This document shows, piece by piece, positions 1-11,458 of a DNA stretch of 64,000 nucleotides (position 1 is the stretch's first letter; every line of letters begins with the position of its first letter). This DNA is from Trachythela sp. YZ-2020 (Eukaryota > Cnidaria > Anthozoa > Malacalcyonacea > Clavulariidae). Under the pieces are notes generated by a model. The model had not been told where the DNA came from and did no database searches. It saw only the letters and a program-made list of their open reading frames with translations. The stretch covers positions 1,939,001-2,003,000 of the forward strand of contig JADLSH010000282.1 in assembly GCA_016169945.1 (NCBI GenBank), read 5' to 3'. Made by a program: the position numbers and the translations under genes.

Positions 1-296
1 CATCATAATTTGCTGGCTATGCCACTGTCTGAATGCAGGACATGCCACTGTTGTGCCCTTATATTTCAAAGTTTAACCAAACCCACTAGAAAGCGGGTTT
101 TTGTCACTCAATAAAACTTCATAAATGCTTTTGTAACAAAAAATTACCTTCCCATGCAGAAAAAAAACTTTTCAGTTTGGCATTAATATAAGAACATGGA
201 TGTTTACCATCAACATGAAATGCATGTGTGGCATTCATAATCACAAATTTAATACTTTAGTATGAAAACAGTGCTTAAGGCCTCTGTTCGATCTAA

Positions 297-3200
297 TTAA
301 AAGTCGTCACATGGTTCAACCATATCAAAATAATTATTTCCTAGGTAAAATGGATTTAAAAGATACCTATTGTTCGTAAAGTCATGTTTGAAGATGAGAG
401 CACTGCGCTGGACTGCTTCTCGTTCCTCCACAAATGTCCGATCACCATCTTCAAACTTGCAATGCCCGTCAAAGCAGTTGTGCACAATGTGGATTTGGTG
501 GACTACTTGGTTGGATGGAATTATCTTCATTATTGACGTCTTTTGCAATAATGGCGAGTTGAAACGTCCACGTTCAACCTCGCCATTATCATTCTCGAGA
601 CAAACATATTGCTTCACTTGTACCCAATTGGTTACAGCATCCATTGTTGAGTCGAGTAGCTTAACTGCACCAGCAAATTCTCCAAAGCAATCCTGTATAA
701 GTTTTAACAGATCATATGACACTTGGTTATATTTGCTGAAAACTGCAGGTTTGCATATTTTTCTTTGTTTATTTATTCATAGTACCTTCAACATGTTCTA
801 GCTGCCTAATAATATCACAGCTTATATGTCATTTAGTCCATCACAGTTAAAAATATGGGAAATATTACAAAGTGTAGATATTACCTGTCCATCTTCATCT
901 ATGTAAGCAATAGCCTGCTCCATCCTCACCAAATCTTTTTCATTTGTAATGCATCCCTTGAAATAGTCGAAAAGACATGTATGAGCCAATGTCAATTATA
1001 ATCTAAACATCGCTAGCTTTTTTCAAAGGAACTATAAATTTTTGTGCCTGTGGAAATATTATTTAAAACTGTACATGTACTTTTTATGTAATTATTATCT
1101 ACCTTAAAATAGTTACATTTGCTGGAGCTTGTAACCCCTGCCATGTCATTTACAATTGCAGCTGCTTCGAAGAAGGCGCCAACGTGAGTCTTCTGCAGGT
1201 GACCCTTAACATACTGTCCCTAGTAGAGTATGTTGATCAAGACATTAGAGTTGTAATGTTCATATACACACTTGTACTTTTTTATAATGTTCATAATACT
1301 TACAATTCTTAGAGAACCTGGCTGGTAAATTTCTTTTTCAGATTGGTTCCTCGTATTGTCTTGGAACATAAATTTTGCTAATTTTTCATTCTTTCCAAGA
1401 TGTTGTAAGCTGGATGATGCGCAACTACTAAACAGTCAAATTTGACATGTCAAATACCTGTAATGCCTGTAATCCTGTATCATTATTTTAAGTATGTTTT
1501 AGTGACTTTACAATACAAGATGATTGGACTATATCAAGTGAAGAAAAGCCAAGAAGAGTAGTATAGCCTGCAGTTATTGGCTTACCCATGATCCACCCCC
1601 CAAAAGCCGCCATTTATAATATGTTTGAGGGTCTGGTGCTTTGCATACATCTTTCCAATGTCTCTACTACATGCCTGTCTATTGGAGAAGATGTTCATTT
1701 GCCTTATCACTGAGTTGAATGATTCAAATCTGAAAGAGAAAATGAGTATAAACTTTTTACATTAATTTCACAAAATATGACAAAACTATAATTGACTGTG
1801 TTATTTGTTCACTCATTTTTACTGTACACACAACTACACATCTGAACACACATACAAATGTATACAAGATAGCATTGTCTGATAGTCAATGTGTTTGTGT
1901 TTTTTTTCAAATTTCAATTGTGTAAATTTTTTGTGTAGAGTGCCTGACCTCTCAGTGCAAAAGCCAACAGCTGGACCAAAATTTGACATATCGTCCAGTA
2001 AGTGCAGTAGAGTGTGCATTTTTGGCTTTCGCATCATTTCTGGGTGGACAATCTCGAGGCTTTCCAGGAATACACTTATTGTTCTTTTCATCTTTCATAG
2101 TCACGAGTGTCATATGATGATGAATATGCAATAGAAAATACCTGAAGAATGAACAGTAAAAGTCACATACAGATTGTTAACTGTACAATTGCAGCTCAAC
2201 CGTACCTGAGTCCAGGTATTACTCAATATTTGATTAAATTTTAATTGTCATACTTCACTTAGATAAGTCCACACGTCCAGTTCCTCTTCTGTTACAATGT
2301 CCATCAGTATGAAAACCGCAACTTGAGCCCATAGTTTGTAGTCACGGCCAACATAAGAGCCATACATTGATGTTATGCTGCTGGATAGCTTTGCTGGAAA
2401 TGCAGAGAAATCAAAGACCTCTACTTTAGCTTTAATTTTCTTTAGCAGCAGGTGAAAGGCTCTTCATGGTCTTAGCCAAGAGGTATTTTACTGCGCCGAG
2501 AAGAATGGTGTGAAGTATTTCCACGGGTGTCTGCCTAAAGTTGTTAACAAGGTGACACAAATTAATACAAAATTTGTAAGAGTAGTAAACAGAACACCCT
2601 GCCATTAAATGTTCTGTTAACTGGTTAGGAGTGTAATATGACCACTACATACTGAAATGGATCATATGTCTTGAGGTCATCAAATTGTCCACCTCGCTCT
2701 GTCACACCTGATCCCTGCGTAACAGTATTTGTTGTCTGTTTGATCTACAAAGGATACATACAGTAAGTTGTTTTCCATTTAATATTTTACTTTATATTCT
2801 AGGTTTTCACAGGTGTTAAATGGCATCTTTAGTAGAGGTTACATTTACTGTAACAAAGGTAAATGAATGGATTAACAATCTATTTACCTTGCGTTTTGTA
2901 TTTCAGAAAGTGTGTTTCGTGTTGCCTCACAAGTTCGCATATCCCCTACTTCTGTAGCAGTTTCCTGTGTAGCCTAATGTTTAATAATTCAGTTATCAGG
3001 TATGAATAATTGAGAAAATTAAATACAAATATGCCAGCTGTGATGTTGCTTTTTTTGGCAAGCTGTTGTAAATTAACAAAACATACGTCACATGTTCTAC
3101 AGAAATGGAGTGCTGAACTTCCCAGGTGATGGGTAAACTCTGAGGCCCTCAGTTATCACAAACAACACAGAGAATTGGACACTGAACAAACACTTCTTTT

Positions 3201-6056
3201 TTGGTGAGTGCATCATACATAATAATGCCATCTTCTAGATCTGTAAGAAAATTCATGTTAAGGAGAGGTAGACTTTTAATACTGACCCCCCGGGAGAAAA
3301 TAGAAGCGACAGGGGTGTATATTCTTTTACTGTGTATAATGCTATCCTCCCCTGGGCGAGAAAGAATCAAAGCTCCCGAATAATATATACCCCTAAAATT
3401 ACACTACATTCTATGTACACATACTTGCTAAATCTGTTGCAATTACTTTCCCCATTGTTTCTGAGTCCACCAAATTTGAAGCACAGATAAAGTTGAGGTT
3501 GCTGAATTTAGTGATCTCTTTTCTTGGCAGGCCAGCAAGAAAGAAAGAGTATGACTCCAATCGGTTCCACTTTTTGGATCTGTTTCCACTTGTCTCATCT
3601 GAGAATATGACGATTGGAAGCGTTAGGGTTTGTCTGCCACCAGCAAGCAGTTTTGTTGGATGAGGAGATCGATGCATAGCTTTCTCCTAAAATAAGAACA
3701 AAGAAAAAAACGTTATAGAGTTCTATCCTCTCAATGAAATGACAATGGAAATGGTTATGAAGACCTCCTGGGTCAAGCTGTGTATTCGACCATCAGTTTC
3801 TTTGAATGCCACCAACTCTGATCTGATGATCCCTGTTATCGAAGATGTATCTATAGCTTCGCATTCGTCTGTGCAGACCAAAGAGGCTTGATCTGCAGGA
3901 TGGCGGTAAACTTTCGCGACGTCGCACATAAATTTCAGACAATCATCCTCTTTCTAAAATATAAATATTTTTATTATTAAATTATTTTGATTTGTATGGT
4001 ATCATAAAACTATGTTCATACAATGACCATAGGCGGATTTTCAGATTTTGCTCTGTGGGGGTGCCGAAAATTTAGGGGAGGTGCCAAAAATTTAGGGGGA
4101 GAGGTGAGCGACAGGGTGCGTAGCGGGGGTCTGGGGGTACAGTTGCCAATGGGGGTTCAAAATCCTTGTTTTTAGTCTTACTTAGTTCAAAATCTTTACT
4201 TCAATCACACTACTGTCATTTATCCCAATGAGCAATTAAATTTTTTTGGGGAGGTGCAAATTTCTCTAGGGGGGGGTGGGAAACGTTTTGGGGGGGTGCA
4301 CCCCCCAGAAAATCCGCCTATGCTATGACAATGACCTTTACTACCTTTGAAAAAAATGATTGTACTTTTCCGTAACTAACAACATTTTGGGTCATGTACT
4401 CTATGATATCCCCAACATAGATGGTGATGTTATTTACAGTCGTTGAGGTGGTTTGAAACTGCTCGGCAATATTCCACTTTCTACCCTATGATATGTAATG
4501 TAATACTTTGAAAATAAAGTTATTTATGTGAATAAACTTTTTTCTTATTGAGTCTATAGGTTATACCTGACACATTTCTTCAATTATGTGCTGAGTCCTT
4601 TCTGGGTATCTTGCGAGTTTTTCCCCTACTGCTGGCGTTGCTAATTGCATTTTTATGAGGTCTGATGGTGCAAGCCAATAGAACGGGTGACCATTCCCGT
4701 AACCCTGTTTAAATATATACATGTACTGTTCTATTAGAACATCTACTTAATTATTAGTATTGGCACAGTATAGAGACGACCAGTAGGGCCACTCATTTGA
4801 AATTTTGTGTGGTCGCTCATTACGCATTGGCAGGCAGTCAATTGCTTTTTCTGGCCAATAAGCAAGCTGGACTAACTTTCCTGGCCAGTAAACTGCATAT
4901 TTTTGCATAAAAAGCAGGCTACATGTTGCATCGCTGAGTGGCCCTACTGGTCGTCTCTATACTGTGGTATTGGTTCTTTATCTTTCAAATAATTGCAGGT
5001 TTAATGTGAAGGGAGGTTTATTCACCTTCTTTAATTTCAACATATCAAATCCTTCCAATTTGTACGAAAGTACGGAGTCAAGTGGTGGTGGGTTTGTTCC
5101 GAATCTGCTCAGCATCATCCACAGGAAATCAAGGTCGGCTCGTGACTTAAAATGAATCGAATAAATTTTATTGACGTACATTTTACCATGTTTTATGCTG
5201 CGAAGCAAGAAATTCTCACCAAATTTTGAAGCTGAATATGTGTATAGTTTGTATTCGATTGATAAATGGAACGTTAAATAAATAAATAAATTAGCGCGTT
5301 AAGTTAGCTGTTTAGAATGGGAGTGATATCGGCCAGCAACAATAGTTGTTTTACTATTTTAAATAAATTGAGAGCTTTTTATTTAGAAACTAATTAAAGA
5401 AAAATTAGAGTTCTTTAATAAATTAGTAACCGTAGTGAGCCACCTTAATAGTGATAATGACGTTGCGCATTGCTACGCTGTCAAGAAACGCAAGCATAAA
5501 ACGCAAGCCTGCTGCAGGCTTGTTGCAACTTGTTGACAACATGCAGCAACCAGGTAAAATAAACTAACGATTTGCCGTTTTTTAACAAGAAATTTCGACC
5601 ATTTTTCATCATACGAATGATTATCAGAATAGTAAATATTTCAGTTACCTTTTGTCTCATTATACCATGCGCATAGCAGTATAACAAGAAGAATTTCTCG
5701 TCCGGGAAGGGGAAAAACTCTTGCTCTTCTGACGAAGCCTGCGCACTTTCACCGTCAGTTTCGGGTGTTTCTGTCTGCATAACTTGAGGGTCAGGTTGTG
5801 GTGTCATCTCTGGTTGGGGTGGACTCTCTGGTTGGGGTGGACAAATTGGCGGTGTGGATGCGAAAACGCACTCGTTCTCTTCACTTTGCCAGGGATTTTC
5901 AAGATCCTCATCACGCCCCATCAACACAGCATTTTGTGCTGCAAGCTGTTTATGCATGTGCCCTTGTGTGCTACAATGCCTTTTGGCACTTGCTGTTGAT
6001 TCAAATTGAATCGCACAGCAATTGCAAGACCCAACAAAATTTCTCGTACGCTTCAT
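297..6056 (-). CDS. 16-exon C2H2-headed orphan gene (fungal/cnidarian family), frame-broken
   Basis: Exons read by eye: 6056-5666, 5231-5026, 4704-4567, 4485-4345, 3953-3765, 3686-3425, 3240-3087, 2973-2888, 2744-2653, 2534-2254, about 2091-1949, 1729-1586, 1427-1304, 1219-1103, 956-885, about 741-297. Exon 1 has a C2H2 finger (C-x2-C-x12-H-x6-H, residues about 11-33) and a proline-rich acidic stretch. Family blocks I recognise from fungal and cnidarian orphan proteins are SDETSGNRSKKWNR (exon 6), ASEFTHHLGSSA then CRTC (exon 7), TPVEILHTILLG and GSYVGRDYKLWAQVA (exon 10), KPKMHTLLHLLDDMSNFGPA (exon 11) and RFESFNSVIRQ...SNRQACSRDIG (exon 12). Exons 11 and 12 join exactly at an arginine codon. 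Frame breaks: one base missing near 3152, one extra base near 2475, and phase mismatches at exons 8/9 and 15/16. So it is a recent pseudogene or carries sequence errors. Function unknown; a transposase origin is possible. Confidence 0.7.
4021..4341. mobile_element. MITE in an intron of the C2H2 gene
   Basis: The ends form an inverted repeat: ATAGGCGGATTTTC at 4030 and GAAAATCCGCCTAT at about 4308-4321. CAATGACC occurs at both outer edges (about 4021-4028 and 4329-4336) and may be an 8-bp target duplication, although a few extra bases lie at the right end. The interior is G-rich (AGGGGGAGGTG-like). It lies wholly in the intron between exons 4 and 5 of the host gene. Confidence 0.55.
4764..4966. 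mobile_element. 203-bp MITE with 32-bp perfect TIRs
   Basis: It starts CACAGTATAGAGACGACCAG and ends with the exact complement, with 32 bp perfect at each end. GTATTGG flanks it on both sides (4757-4763 and 4967-4973), a 7-bp target duplication. The interior has no coding potential. It sits in the intron between exons 2 and 3 of the C2H2 gene. Confidence 0.8.
5506..5556. repeat. Short palindromic cluster, same motif style as the 10-kb array
   Basis: Within intron 1 of the C2H2 gene the DNA reads GCCTGCTGCAGGCTTGTTGC followed by AACTTGTTGACAAC and CATGCAGCAACCAGG. These are overlapping small inverted repeats built from the same GCTGCA/CTTGTTG words as the large array at 9990-10575. Confidence 0.5.
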
Positions 6057-6333
6057 GTTTTACGTCCGGCAATATCCTGGCCTTGGGCAGTGTGCCTTGG
6101 GGCATGCATTAAATTTTTTTTGTATTTTCCTCCAATTTTTAAAGCACGCAATTAAGCTCCATATAAGGACATCGTTTCCTTATAAGGATCGCATTAGGCG
6201 AATCCTGACATTTTGATTGGTCGGTAAAATAAACAAACATTTCTTACAATTTTCTCCGCTTTTGCTCCCGCGTCATCCCGCCACATCTTTGAAAAGTTGT
6301 TTTTGGTTGACTAAAAAGTTTTTTTAAATAAAA
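6057..6333. promoter_or_regulatory. Shared bidirectional promoter interval of the divergent gene pair
   Basis: These 277 bp lie between the start codons of the minus-strand C2H2 gene (6056) and the plus-strand ten-exon gene (6334), so transcription of both must start in or near here. Two copies of TATAAGGA sit at 6162 and 6181, and a GC-richer patch occurs at about 6255-6285. No start site can be proven from sequence alone. Confidence 0.4.
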
Positions 6334-8619
6334 ATGAGCAAAGGTTCCGGTCTCTACACGTACGAGTGCGATGAGGACGAGACGATAGACCCGACCGACA
6401 TGGATGAGTAAGTTTTGTATGCGTTTTAAAAGTACGAGGTTGAACTGGAGCGAGAAAGACAGTGTATTATGATAATTTTTCTTTTAGTTTATTTGATTTT
6501 CAACCCGACTCACCACCGATACCGACTTTCAATAAAGGTAAGGAAATTTTAACGGCATTTATACTCAAAATTTATACTGACATATATATGTCAAAATTAA
6601 AATAGCTTTTTTCTATGCTGTTACCAATACTCTATTTTATCAAAAAAAATGTTTTATGTTTTGTATATTTTTCTGAAAAACCCCTATATTTCAAAACTGC
6701 CTTAAATATTTTACAGAGCGACGTCAAACACTTGAAAAAAGGAGTAGCTGTTCAGCAACGCTCATAGGTTTGACTTGCACATTTATTAAATTCAGTATAA
6801 TGGGCGTATTTCAATTTCTTAAATATAATTTTCTTTTGTTGTTGTACTATTTATTTTACAGGTCAAAGAAGAAGTCCAATGGTTGGTGCATCTACGCCAT
6901 CGATGAGTTTCAGGACGACAAGTACTGCGCGGAGAGTTTTATTACCTCCGGCAGATGAAGGTATTAACAAAGACTTTTAAATACGACAGTCTATAAACAA
7001 TATACTCAATTGCCTCAAATCCTTTTTTATTTTTAGTGGCACAACCAAGAGACAGCGCAACGCCTGACGACAATGGCGAAGGTACAGGAATTCATGTCTT
7101 TTCACAAGGGTTTTCCCTTTATGAAGGGCTTTCCTCTTTTATACAGGGGTTTTCCCTGAGCATAAATAGACAAATATATTTCAAAACTGTCACATTTTAG
7201 ATGTACTGAGTGAATTAAAGTCCCTGAAGAGAGAGGTAGTCTCACTAAAAAGGGACTTTAATACAATGGCAGAGAAACAAGGAGAGCTGATTGCGCTTGT
7301 TAAAGCCATGAAAAAGGGATGTGAGTCATCCCAATTTGATTTGGGGAAATGCTGTCACACTGTGAGTTCAAAAATAATACATTATCACAAAGCTTTTTTA
7401 TATGGCCATAACTCAAGTTATATGAAACGTTTATTTAATACACATACTGTTATTATAAATACATGACACAATTTGAATATTATAGTTGTCTCAATTATAG
7501 GACAATGTTAATAACATCCTTGGGCAATTTTATTGCTTAAAGGGACGTTTTCCTGTGTCTGATGATGGCAAAAAGGTAACATATATACAGTAATCCACGT
7601 TTTTACATATAATCTATCTTTATTTTTAAATAATATACTTCAATCTGATTAATACAGGGTGTCTCAAAAAAAAGTGAACCCTTTGAAATTTAATACAATA
7701 GTGAACCTTTTGAAATTGAACTTCATATTTGCTTGAATTAACATGCTAATTTGAATTTGAAAAGGTAGCCTTTTTTGGGGACACCCTGTATATTGTAATC
7801 AAATTGTATCTCTAATTGCACTCCTGTCTTATTGTATAGAAATTGCTTGAGGAGGAATTTGACCAGTCACCAACTGGCATTTCCATTCCGGAACTGTTAC
7901 TTCGCTATTCAAAGTATGAGCAGACGAAGTATTCATACTGGAGAAGCGAAGAGAGAAGAAGGGTACTGATACTTAATTACCTACACATTTTAGTCAATGT
8001 TGAATTATATTGTCCACATACGTTGATTAAACAACAATTTCATGATTTCCATCTTGTCATTTCATAGCTTCTTGCAATTGCTGGATACAGCTCCTTACAA
8101 ACAATGGCCACACAAACCATATCAAGCAAGATCCTCCAACTTGTTGGCCAAAAGTACAACGCCACATCATTTGCTGCCTTAAACAAGGAAATCATTTTGA
8201 CAGTTAGTATTTGCTCTAAACTCTCTTTTTAATACGACATGTAATTTAAATATTCATTAATACATTCACTAAACAAGCCTTAAAATGTGTAGTTCATTAT
8301 TGTATGCAAAGTCATTTAACATTAGAAGGAATTAAGTACATAATAATAATTCCTGAGATGCATTGCAATGGCATCAATGTATGATCTGGTTTTACATTTT
8401 GCACATATTAATTCATACATTATGCTTTTTTAATGGCCAAATTTCTCATTATAGCGCAAGTTTATACGAGAAACAACTTTCGCCAGAGCCCAAAAAATGA
8501 AAGACTTCTGGGGTTCCTTTTACCAGTGGAAGTTGGCCAACTGGAGCCACGCCACAAGAGATGAGTGGCAAATACTAAGGCAGGAAGACCTCGCTGCATA
8601 CCCAGCCACTAATTATTAA
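6334..8619 (+). CDS. Intact ten-exon orphan gene, about 325 aa, coiled-coil protein
   Basis: Exons: 6334-6407, 6488-6537, 6717-6767, 6862-6960, 7037-7081, 7201-7361, 7501-7575, 7840-7962, 8068-8202, 8455-8619. Every junction has GT/AG borders and the reading phase is kept through all ten exons to a TAA stop, which is strong evidence for a real gene. The product starts MSKGSGLYTYECDEDETID (acidic), followed by a Ser/Pro/Arg-rich segment. Exon 6 encodes a heptad-like coiled coil (LSELKSLKREVVSLKRDF). The C-terminal half is mostly helical, with aromatic-rich motifs such as RYSKYEQTKYSYW and KMKDFWGSFYQWKL. I do not recognise the family. It is divergent from the C2H2 orphan gene and might be its functional partner or the second gene of a mobile element. 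No signal peptide or membrane segment is visible. Confidence 0.72.
7655..7788. mobile_element. Miniature Tc1/mariner element in intron 7
   Basis: The ends are CAGGGTGTCTCAAAAAAA and TTTTTTGGGGACACCCTG, typical mariner TIRs, flanked by TA at 7653-7654 and 7789-7790. The 134-bp body is non-coding. It lies in the intron between exons 7 and 8 of the ten-exon gene and does not disturb the splice sites. Confidence 0.8.
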
Positions 8620-9055
8620 TTAAGTTGATGACTTATTTATACTGTTATTATTGCATATAGTTGCTAAACATTGCAAGCAAATGAATAAGAGAAGCAAACC
8701 AAACAAATTTTGGGTTAATCAAATCAAGTGCATATTAATAAGATTTATACTTTATACATTTTTGAACAAACCAACAATAACATATTTTTATTTATTACAT
8801 AGTCATATAGAGATTAAATATATTTTTGAAAAACAATTCAAGAAAGGGTCATAGTAAACTGTACAAGTCATGAAAGCAGATTAGCAGAGAACCTATCAAA
8901 AAGGTTGAACATTTGCAATGTTTTATCTATATAGCAATGTTTACTAATGTACAATTGTTATATTTCATTGATGCAATTTGATTGAATCAAGCTTAATCCA
9001 ACAAAAGTTAATAGTTGTGTGGAATGTTGTGGGAAAATCCATGATATATAAATAA
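8620..9055. other. AT-rich interval between two convergent genes
   Basis: This contains only short AT-rich sequence. It should hold the 3' UTR of the ten-exon gene and possibly that of the minus-strand gene at 9056-9776. No repeat, RNA or coding feature could be supported. Confidence 0.4.
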
Positions 9056-9776
9056 TTAAAATATTTTATTAATGAGAAAATTGCGAATTTCTGTAAATAA
9101 AAAGACATACTTTGTACTTATGTCTGAATTTATATTATTAAAATACAATATAGTTTATATCATTAAATAAACTATTTTAATCTCTGTCTTAATGAATTTT
9201 TGTAGATTGTCAGACTAAGCTTGTAATCATACGATTGAATGAGTATAAAATTTGACAAACCTCGAGGACGCTGGACGCGTTCCACACACGAATATTCAAA
9301 TCTTCCAAATTGATTCCACTTTATATTACTATGGATTTGTACCTAAATAAAATGAACAAAGTTAACACGATTCATTGCAAAACATATATGATGATTTAAA
9401 GTCAATATTGTATGATATTATATCTGGTTTAATGCTGTTGATCTGTATTAAATATACAAACAATGCCAAACACCTTCGACAAGGAATGTCGACGTGATAT
9501 TTCGCCATGCGTTCGTTGCTTTTTATCAGTTGTATGTTTGTGATCCATACCAACTCTATATTCTTCTTTGCTTTTGTTGGATTGATGAAGGTTGTATATA
9601 GAAGAACATCTATTTAGCATACAGTATAAACACAATATCAATATACAATATATCACAGCCAGAGTACGGGGATGAGCTTTCCGAACGGCCGAATCGCAAT
9701 CCGGAAGTGTTTTTACATGGTAAAATTCAAAATAATTGACAAAAGCGTTGAATAAATTATCAATTTCAATAATCAT
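9056..9776 (-). CDS. Possible three-exon gene for a small single-pass membrane protein
   Basis: Three exons can be joined with phase kept: 9776-9474 (101 codons, donor GTGTTT), 9342-9261 (acceptor ATTTAG) and 9090-9056 (acceptor TTACAG, TAA stop), giving about 139 residues. Residues about 39-57 (LAVIYCILILCLYCML) form one hydrophobic segment. The following region is basic and polar and contains KHTTDKKQRTHGEISRRHS. No family is recognised. It could instead be the 5' part of a type II membrane enzyme with unseen exons, or a chance reading; splice signals are moderate and the last exon is very short. Confidence 0.35.
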
Positions 9777-9989
9777 GACGATCGTCTCACGTAAATTTAT
9801 GATTTATGAACTGTATTTAAAAACGTATTGATATGAAGAATATATAAAACGATAACGTTTAAAATCAGTGTCTGTTTATTAAAATAACGAAAAGATTATG
9901 AAGAAAATGACTAAACATGAAAAATTTAATAACATGTTTGTTTTTAAAGGGGGAAATTGCTTCGCCTTCCGCGATACAGAGAAAACAAG

Positions 9990-10575
9990 TTAATCAACTT
10001 GATATCAAATTGCAGCAAGACTGTAAGACAAGTTGTATCATGTCTGATTTTCACAATTTGCATCAGCATTCATACCGACTTGCTGCAAATTGTTAAATCA
10101 GACTTGCTGCAAATTGATATCACATGCTTGATGCAAGTTGTTTTATCGACTTGCATCGAGTCTGAAAAATCAATTTGCAGCAAGTCTGATTTTCACAACT
10201 TGCATCAGCATTGATACTTTTAACAGACTTGCTGCAACTTGTGAAAATCAGACTTGCTGCAAATTGATTTTTTCAGACTCGATGCAAGTTGATAAAACAA
10301 CTTGCATCAAGCATGTGATATCAATTTGCAGCAAGTCTGATTTTCACAACTTGCATCAGCATTGATGCGTTCAACAGACTTGCTGCAAGTTGTTCTATCG
10401 GACTTTGCAGACTTGATACCGACAGGCTTGCTGCAAGTTGATTCATCAACTTGCAGCAAGTCTGCAAATATCAAGTTGCATCAAGTCTGATTTATACAGG
10501 CCTGATGCAACTTGAGGAAATCATCAGGCCTGATTCAACTTGTTGACAAGTTGAATCAGGCCGGTAAAACCCACA
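9990..10575. repeat. Dense palindrome/inverted-repeat array
   Basis: A 15-18-bp word (CAGACTTGCTGCAAATTG and its complement) and a sister word (CTTGATGCAAGTTG) recur in both orientations about twenty times, separated by short AT-rich spacers. Two arms at 10110-10202 and 10235-10328 are near-perfect complements (one extra T, few mismatches), forming a hairpin of about 93 bp with a 32-base loop. A direct repeat (TGATTTTCACAA followed by CTTGCATCAGCATT) occurs at about 10034, 10188 and 10340. Open frames through it are a by-product of repetition. Confidence 0.85.
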
Positions 10576-11139
10576 ACTTGCATCAGACCTGTGGCGTTTC
10601 TGGCTGTGTACGCATAGAATTCTGTTTATATACGATGTGTGTAAATCTTGTTGAAATCTCGTTTAAAAATCACTGCTTTTCACCATTTGCTATATAAACT
10701 TTGTAAGAACTATGTCTATGTTTGTAAACTTATTAAGTTAAGCGTCACTATATTTGTACAAAAGAAGCTAATAAATATATGCATGCACCCAACCGGCACT
10801 ACTTGATTGTCTCATATTTCACCTCCAAAATCAGTACGATTTCGTGTTCGTATAATTATGCTCCCTTTTCCTTCCTTTGATTCGGTAAGGTTATTTGTCT
10901 TGATTCGGTAACGTTGCTTTTTTTGATTCGGTAACATTACTTATTGTGACGTCTTGCATATTTAATGAAGTCTCAAAGGGGTATGACCGAGTTGTATAAT
11001 TAATATATGGAGCTCACTCTCGTTTTATATTAACGATGATGCCACTGAGCTTAATACATCTGGACGACGTGCCTGTAACGTCAGCCTGGCAGAAAAGTGT
11101 TCGCAAAAACATGGCGGATTTTGGCAACCTTTTGCCAAT
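10576..11139. other. Non-coding flank with imperfect GATTCGGTAA repeats
   Basis: No gene is visible. Three imperfect tandem copies of TTGATTCGGTAA plus spacer lie at about 10877-10945. The DNA near 11060-11130 looks like unique host sequence in which the LTR retrotransposon landed. Confidence 0.45.
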
Positions 11140-11321
11140 CGCCAATATTGAAAGACAACTCACACAGTCAGCGAATAAATGACAATTTAATACGGCCAAA
11201 CTTACTACACAAGCGAGGATGTAAAATAACAATGTGGGAAGAGAGAACGATAATCTTACGAGTACATAACTAGGCGCGACTAGCATCGCAGGCGCGTATA
11301 ACAATAACAATAACAAAACTA
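11140..11321 (-). repeat. 3' LTR
   Basis: It matches 21203-21389 along its full length except for a 2-bp and a 3-bp difference. In element orientation this is the downstream LTR. Confidence 0.85.
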
Positions 11322-11368
11322 GGCGTGACTACTCTTTCTGTCTTTATGTTCTTATTGTCCCAAAGGAA

Positions 11369-11443
11369 ACTGTTCGTGCTAGGTAAGACTGTTCGAGCTA
11401 GATAAGACTGTTCGTCTTGATAAGACTGTTCGTGCTAGATAAG
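11369..11443. repeat. Four 18-19-bp tandem repeats in the LTR-element 3' UTR
   Basis: The unit ACTGTTCGTGCTAGATAAG is repeated four times with small changes, between the integrase stop and the 3' LTR. Confidence 0.75.
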
Positions 11444-11458
11444 AAGATAATAACATAA

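Noticed and set aside
370..801. Plus-strand open frame of 143 codons
   Set aside because: It is the complement of the last exon of the minus-strand C2H2 gene, which carries the family motifs.
9957..10365. Open frames through the palindrome array
   Set aside because: They are repeated translations of the same short word and show no protein character.
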